Source of the DNA: an uncultured bacterium
GTDB lineage: Bacteria > Bacteroidota > Bacteroidia > Bacteroidales > CAIXTV01
Length of the DNA stretch: 34,703 nt
Assembly: GCA_903922465.1 (NCBI GenBank)
Contig: CAIXTV010000161.1
Location: forward strand, 1-34,703
Direction: 5' to 3'
Position 1 is the first letter of the stretch. Every line of letters starts with the position of its first letter. A model generated the notes under the pieces. That model did not search any database and was not told where the DNA came from. It was given only the letters and a program-made list of their open reading frames with translations. Positions 33,018 to 34,703 of this stretch are shown in pieces. Both the position numbers and the translations under genes were made by a program.

Positions 33018-34124
33018 TTACTCTGTCACATCGTCGGGATATTCTACTTTTGGATAATCCACACAATAAATATCTATTTTTGTTTTCCCAGGAATATAAT
33101 TTAGGTAACAAAAGAGAATGGGTGAATTCAAACTGATATTACGCGATATTTGTTGCTTCATTTCACTGGCAACATAGGGCTCAATAACTCGTGATTGCTC
33201 ATAAAAGTCGACTAAAGTCTCAATGGAAGTTACCCCCAAGGAGAATCTCAGGATATTATCGGGAGAAAACTCCCCCCTAAGTTTACTTAAATATAAGCTT
33301 TCTTCTACTGCCTGTTTCAAAGGTTTAAGGCAAGGCTCTATGTGTTGCTTACCTAAGTCTATCACTTCCTTCAGATTATCCTTATTAAAATCAATGACAT
33401 TGTATTTTTCCTGCAACTCATTCATTTGAGTTGTTAAATCATTCAATGCCACTTTAAGTTCAGACTTAATGTGCTTCATTTGTTCAAACGACAGTCCAAT
33501 TATTGGGGGAAGGTCGCAAACATGAAATTTAATAAAATCTGCTTTAGGGTTAGAGAAATCATGATAATCAACAAATGAAAATTTACTTTCCATGGTGGCA
33601 TCAAGAGAAATAATTGCTTTTTTCTCAAGAATTGTTTTTACAATTTCTGAAAGTATTGCACTTTCTTTATTATCATCATCAACATAAAACGACATGGCTA
33701 AAATCAGACTTGCTTCTAAACCAAAAGAAGGAAGCACTTCTAGTCGGTTTTTGATGAACCAGTCATCATATACCTTTTTAAGCATTTTCCTAACCTGGCT
33801 TAATAAAGCATTATAACGACCGATTAACACTAATTCATTTTTACCACGAATTTTCATCCTCGATAATTTTAAATGCATATCAAGATTAGCCCTTAAAATA
33901 GCAGCGATTTTTAAACCTCCTTCGGTAGGATACCAATTTTCAAACATCATAAATAATAATTTATAATGTTTAGTGTATTCAACTTCTTCCTGAAACAGCA
34001 ACATACTTGAAGTTACGCTGTCATATTTCATGTGATCGCATAAAAGCATGTAGGCGTAGAGATTATACACTTCAGCATTGGGATCCATTGAAGTGTTACC
34101 TTGATTATAATAGTGTATTTCCAT
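33018..34124 (-). CDS. Hypothetical protein, unrecognised
   Basis: This is a 368-residue, mainly helical cytoplasmic protein; I recognise no family. The N-terminal half is rich in Leu, Tyr and Met helices (about 15-145), the middle has the acidic DDDNKES segment (about 149-155), and residues about 212-242 (EQMKHIKSELKVALNDLTTQMNELQEK) look like a coiled coil. The C-terminus ends PGKTKIDIYCVDYPKVEYP. No signal peptide or membrane helix is seen. Codon use is similar to neighbours and the frame is long and intact, so it is very probably a real gene. It stands alone, convergent with the EEP gene. Confidence 0.75.
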   Translation of the reverse strand: MEIHYYNQGNTSMDPNAEVYNLYAYMLLCDHMKYDSVTSSMLLFQEEVEYTKHYKLLFMMFENWYPTEGGLKIAAILRANLDMHLKLSRMKIRGKNELVLIGRYNALLSQVRKMLKKVYDDWFIKNRLEVLPSFGLEASLILAMSFYVDDDNKESAILSEIVKTILEKKAIISLDATMESKFSFVDYHDFSNPKADFIKFHVCDLPPIIGLSFEQMKHIKSELKVALNDLTTQMNELQEKYNVIDFNKDNLKEVIDLGKQHIEPCLKPLKQAVEESLYLSKLRGEFSPDNILRFSLGVTSIETLVDFYEQSRVIEPYVASEMKQQISRNISLNSPILFCYLNYIPGKTKIDIYCVDYPKVEYPDDVTE

Positions 34125-34145
34125 ATTTTTTCAGATTGATGACTT

Positions 34146-34153
34146 CAAAATTA
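34146..34153 (-). promoter_or_regulatory. TAnnTTTG promoter box for the unrecognised gene
   Basis: TAATTTTG on the minus strand lies 21 bases upstream of the ATG at 34124, with a TTTTG about 15 bases further upstream, a shorter spacing than usual. Confidence 0.35.
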
Positions 34154-34571
34154 AAGCTTTTTCAGACACAAAAGATATCTCTTCTATAAGTTTTTCTTTT
34201 TTAGGTATGATTATTTAATGTAAGCTTCTTATGAGCACAGAGATACCATCCTGCATTTAAACTACAAGCCCCCAAAACTTCCAGAAACTAATAGGATTTT
34301 GCAGTAAGCCGCAGTACTTTAATTTCATTTATCCTTGAAATGCTTTAAAAATCCTTCAGTGATTCTTTTTGGCAATAGGATAAGCTTCAGCAAACCCTTC
34401 CCTATTCCGAACAGTTATAGCCTGAAATAAAACCTACGACTGAGGTGGAAAAAATGACATAAATACTCCCTCTGCCCTACAAGGAATTTACTCAAACCTA
34501 CACCATTCATGGAACACAGCCGCTTTAAATCTCTCTGCTTTTATTCAAGCAAAAGCTAAGTCTCTAATTAG
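34154..34571. other. Intergenic stretch without recognised gene
   Basis: About 420 bases of AT-rich sequence; I see no gene or stable RNA. Its right edge (34551-34571) contains the AAAAGCT...GTCT...TTAG string that recurs before array 1. Confidence 0.5.
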
Positions 34572-34703
34572 ATGAGCATTCTTGGAATTCGGACTGACTG
34601 CATTAAAGCACCGAAGGACTGCATTAAAGCACCGAAGGACTGCATTAAAGCACCGAAGGACTGCATTAAAGCACCGAAGGACTGCATTAAAGCACCGAAG
34701 GAC
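34572..34703 (+). CDS. Possible heptapeptide-repeat micro-gene over array 3 (cut by window end)
   Basis: An ATG at 34572 reads MSILGIRT and then DCIKAPK repeated five times in register, still open at the window edge. The LGIR-coding block resembles the start of array 1 (MLLGIRI). The repeat peptide would be basic with one Cys per heptad. A second frame (TALKHRR) is also open, so coding status is uncertain. Confidence 0.35.
   Translation, partial: MSILGIRTDCIKAPKDCIKAPKDCIKAPKDCIKAPKDCIKAPKD
34596..34703 (+). repeat. 21-bp tandem array 3 (five identical units, truncated by window end)
   Basis: Units begin at 34596, 34617, 34638, 34659 and 34680 and are identical; each starts GACTGCATTAAAG and ends CACCGAAG. 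A sixth begins at 34701 and continues beyond the window. The lack of any divergence indicates recent expansion or ongoing homogenisation. Confidence 0.97.

Noticed and set aside
1-34703. tRNA, rRNA or riboswitch genes
   Set aside because: No cloverleaf with a T-loop GTTCGA box and no rRNA-like or riboswitch-like conserved blocks were recognised by eye; a covariance search would be needed to be certain.

Overview
The window looks like a chromosomal segment of a Bacteroidota (Bacteroidetes) bacterium. The evidence is AT-rich DNA, a secreted giant with a C-terminal type IX secretion sorting domain, a fused CcoN-CcoO cbb3 oxidase subunit, a FeoA-FeoB fusion, a DUF4293 protein, and repeated TAnnTTTG promoter boxes of the Bacteroidetes type in front of several genes. 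The presence of cbb3 oxidase and ferrous iron uptake suggests a microaerobic or facultative lifestyle (inference).

Layout. 1-1650: two small genes (a lipoprotein and a DUF5958 protein) in an arrangement that fits integron gene cassettes with attC-like hairpins; no integrase is visible. 1801-4282 (+): recF, a DUF721/DciA-like gene and a secreted protein with a PA-IL-lectin-like C-terminus. 4289-6999 (-): a membrane-anchored helix-hairpin-helix protein, a DUF1338 dioxygenase-like protein and trmD. 7059-15195 (-): a complete cbb3 oxidase locus read ccoS, ccoNO, ccoQ, ccoP, ccoG, ccoH, a TauE/SafE-like membrane protein and ccoI. 15214-16611: a repeat-rich gene-poor stretch. 16612-18124: a DnaJ-membrane protein, a thiamine-binding-type DUF77 protein and an M15 peptidase. 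18343-21725 (-): an iron operon, feoAB fusion, an M50-type membrane metalloprotease and a FeoB-associated Cys-rich protein. 21726-22664: a second repeat array. 22665-25803: DUF4293, an LtaS-like sulfatase-fold transferase and a YggS-type PLP protein. 26024-32909 (+): a 1947-residue modular adhesin-like T9SS cargo with four OB-like and eight FN3-like modules, a clear terminator, and a secreted EEP-family hydrolase. 33018-34124 (-): an unrecognised protein. 34572-end: a third repeat array that runs off the window.

The most unusual signal is that three intergenic regions each carry a tandem array with a period of exactly 21 bp (7 codons, also two helical turns), with three different repeat units. 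Arrays 1 and 3 each follow an in-frame ATG, and share a short upstream string and an LGIR-coding block. They may be a family of heptapeptide-repeat micro-genes or structural DNA arrays. The second notable signal is the cassette pair at the left end, where the first bases after each presumed crossover point are complementary to the start of the hairpin that ends the same cassette.
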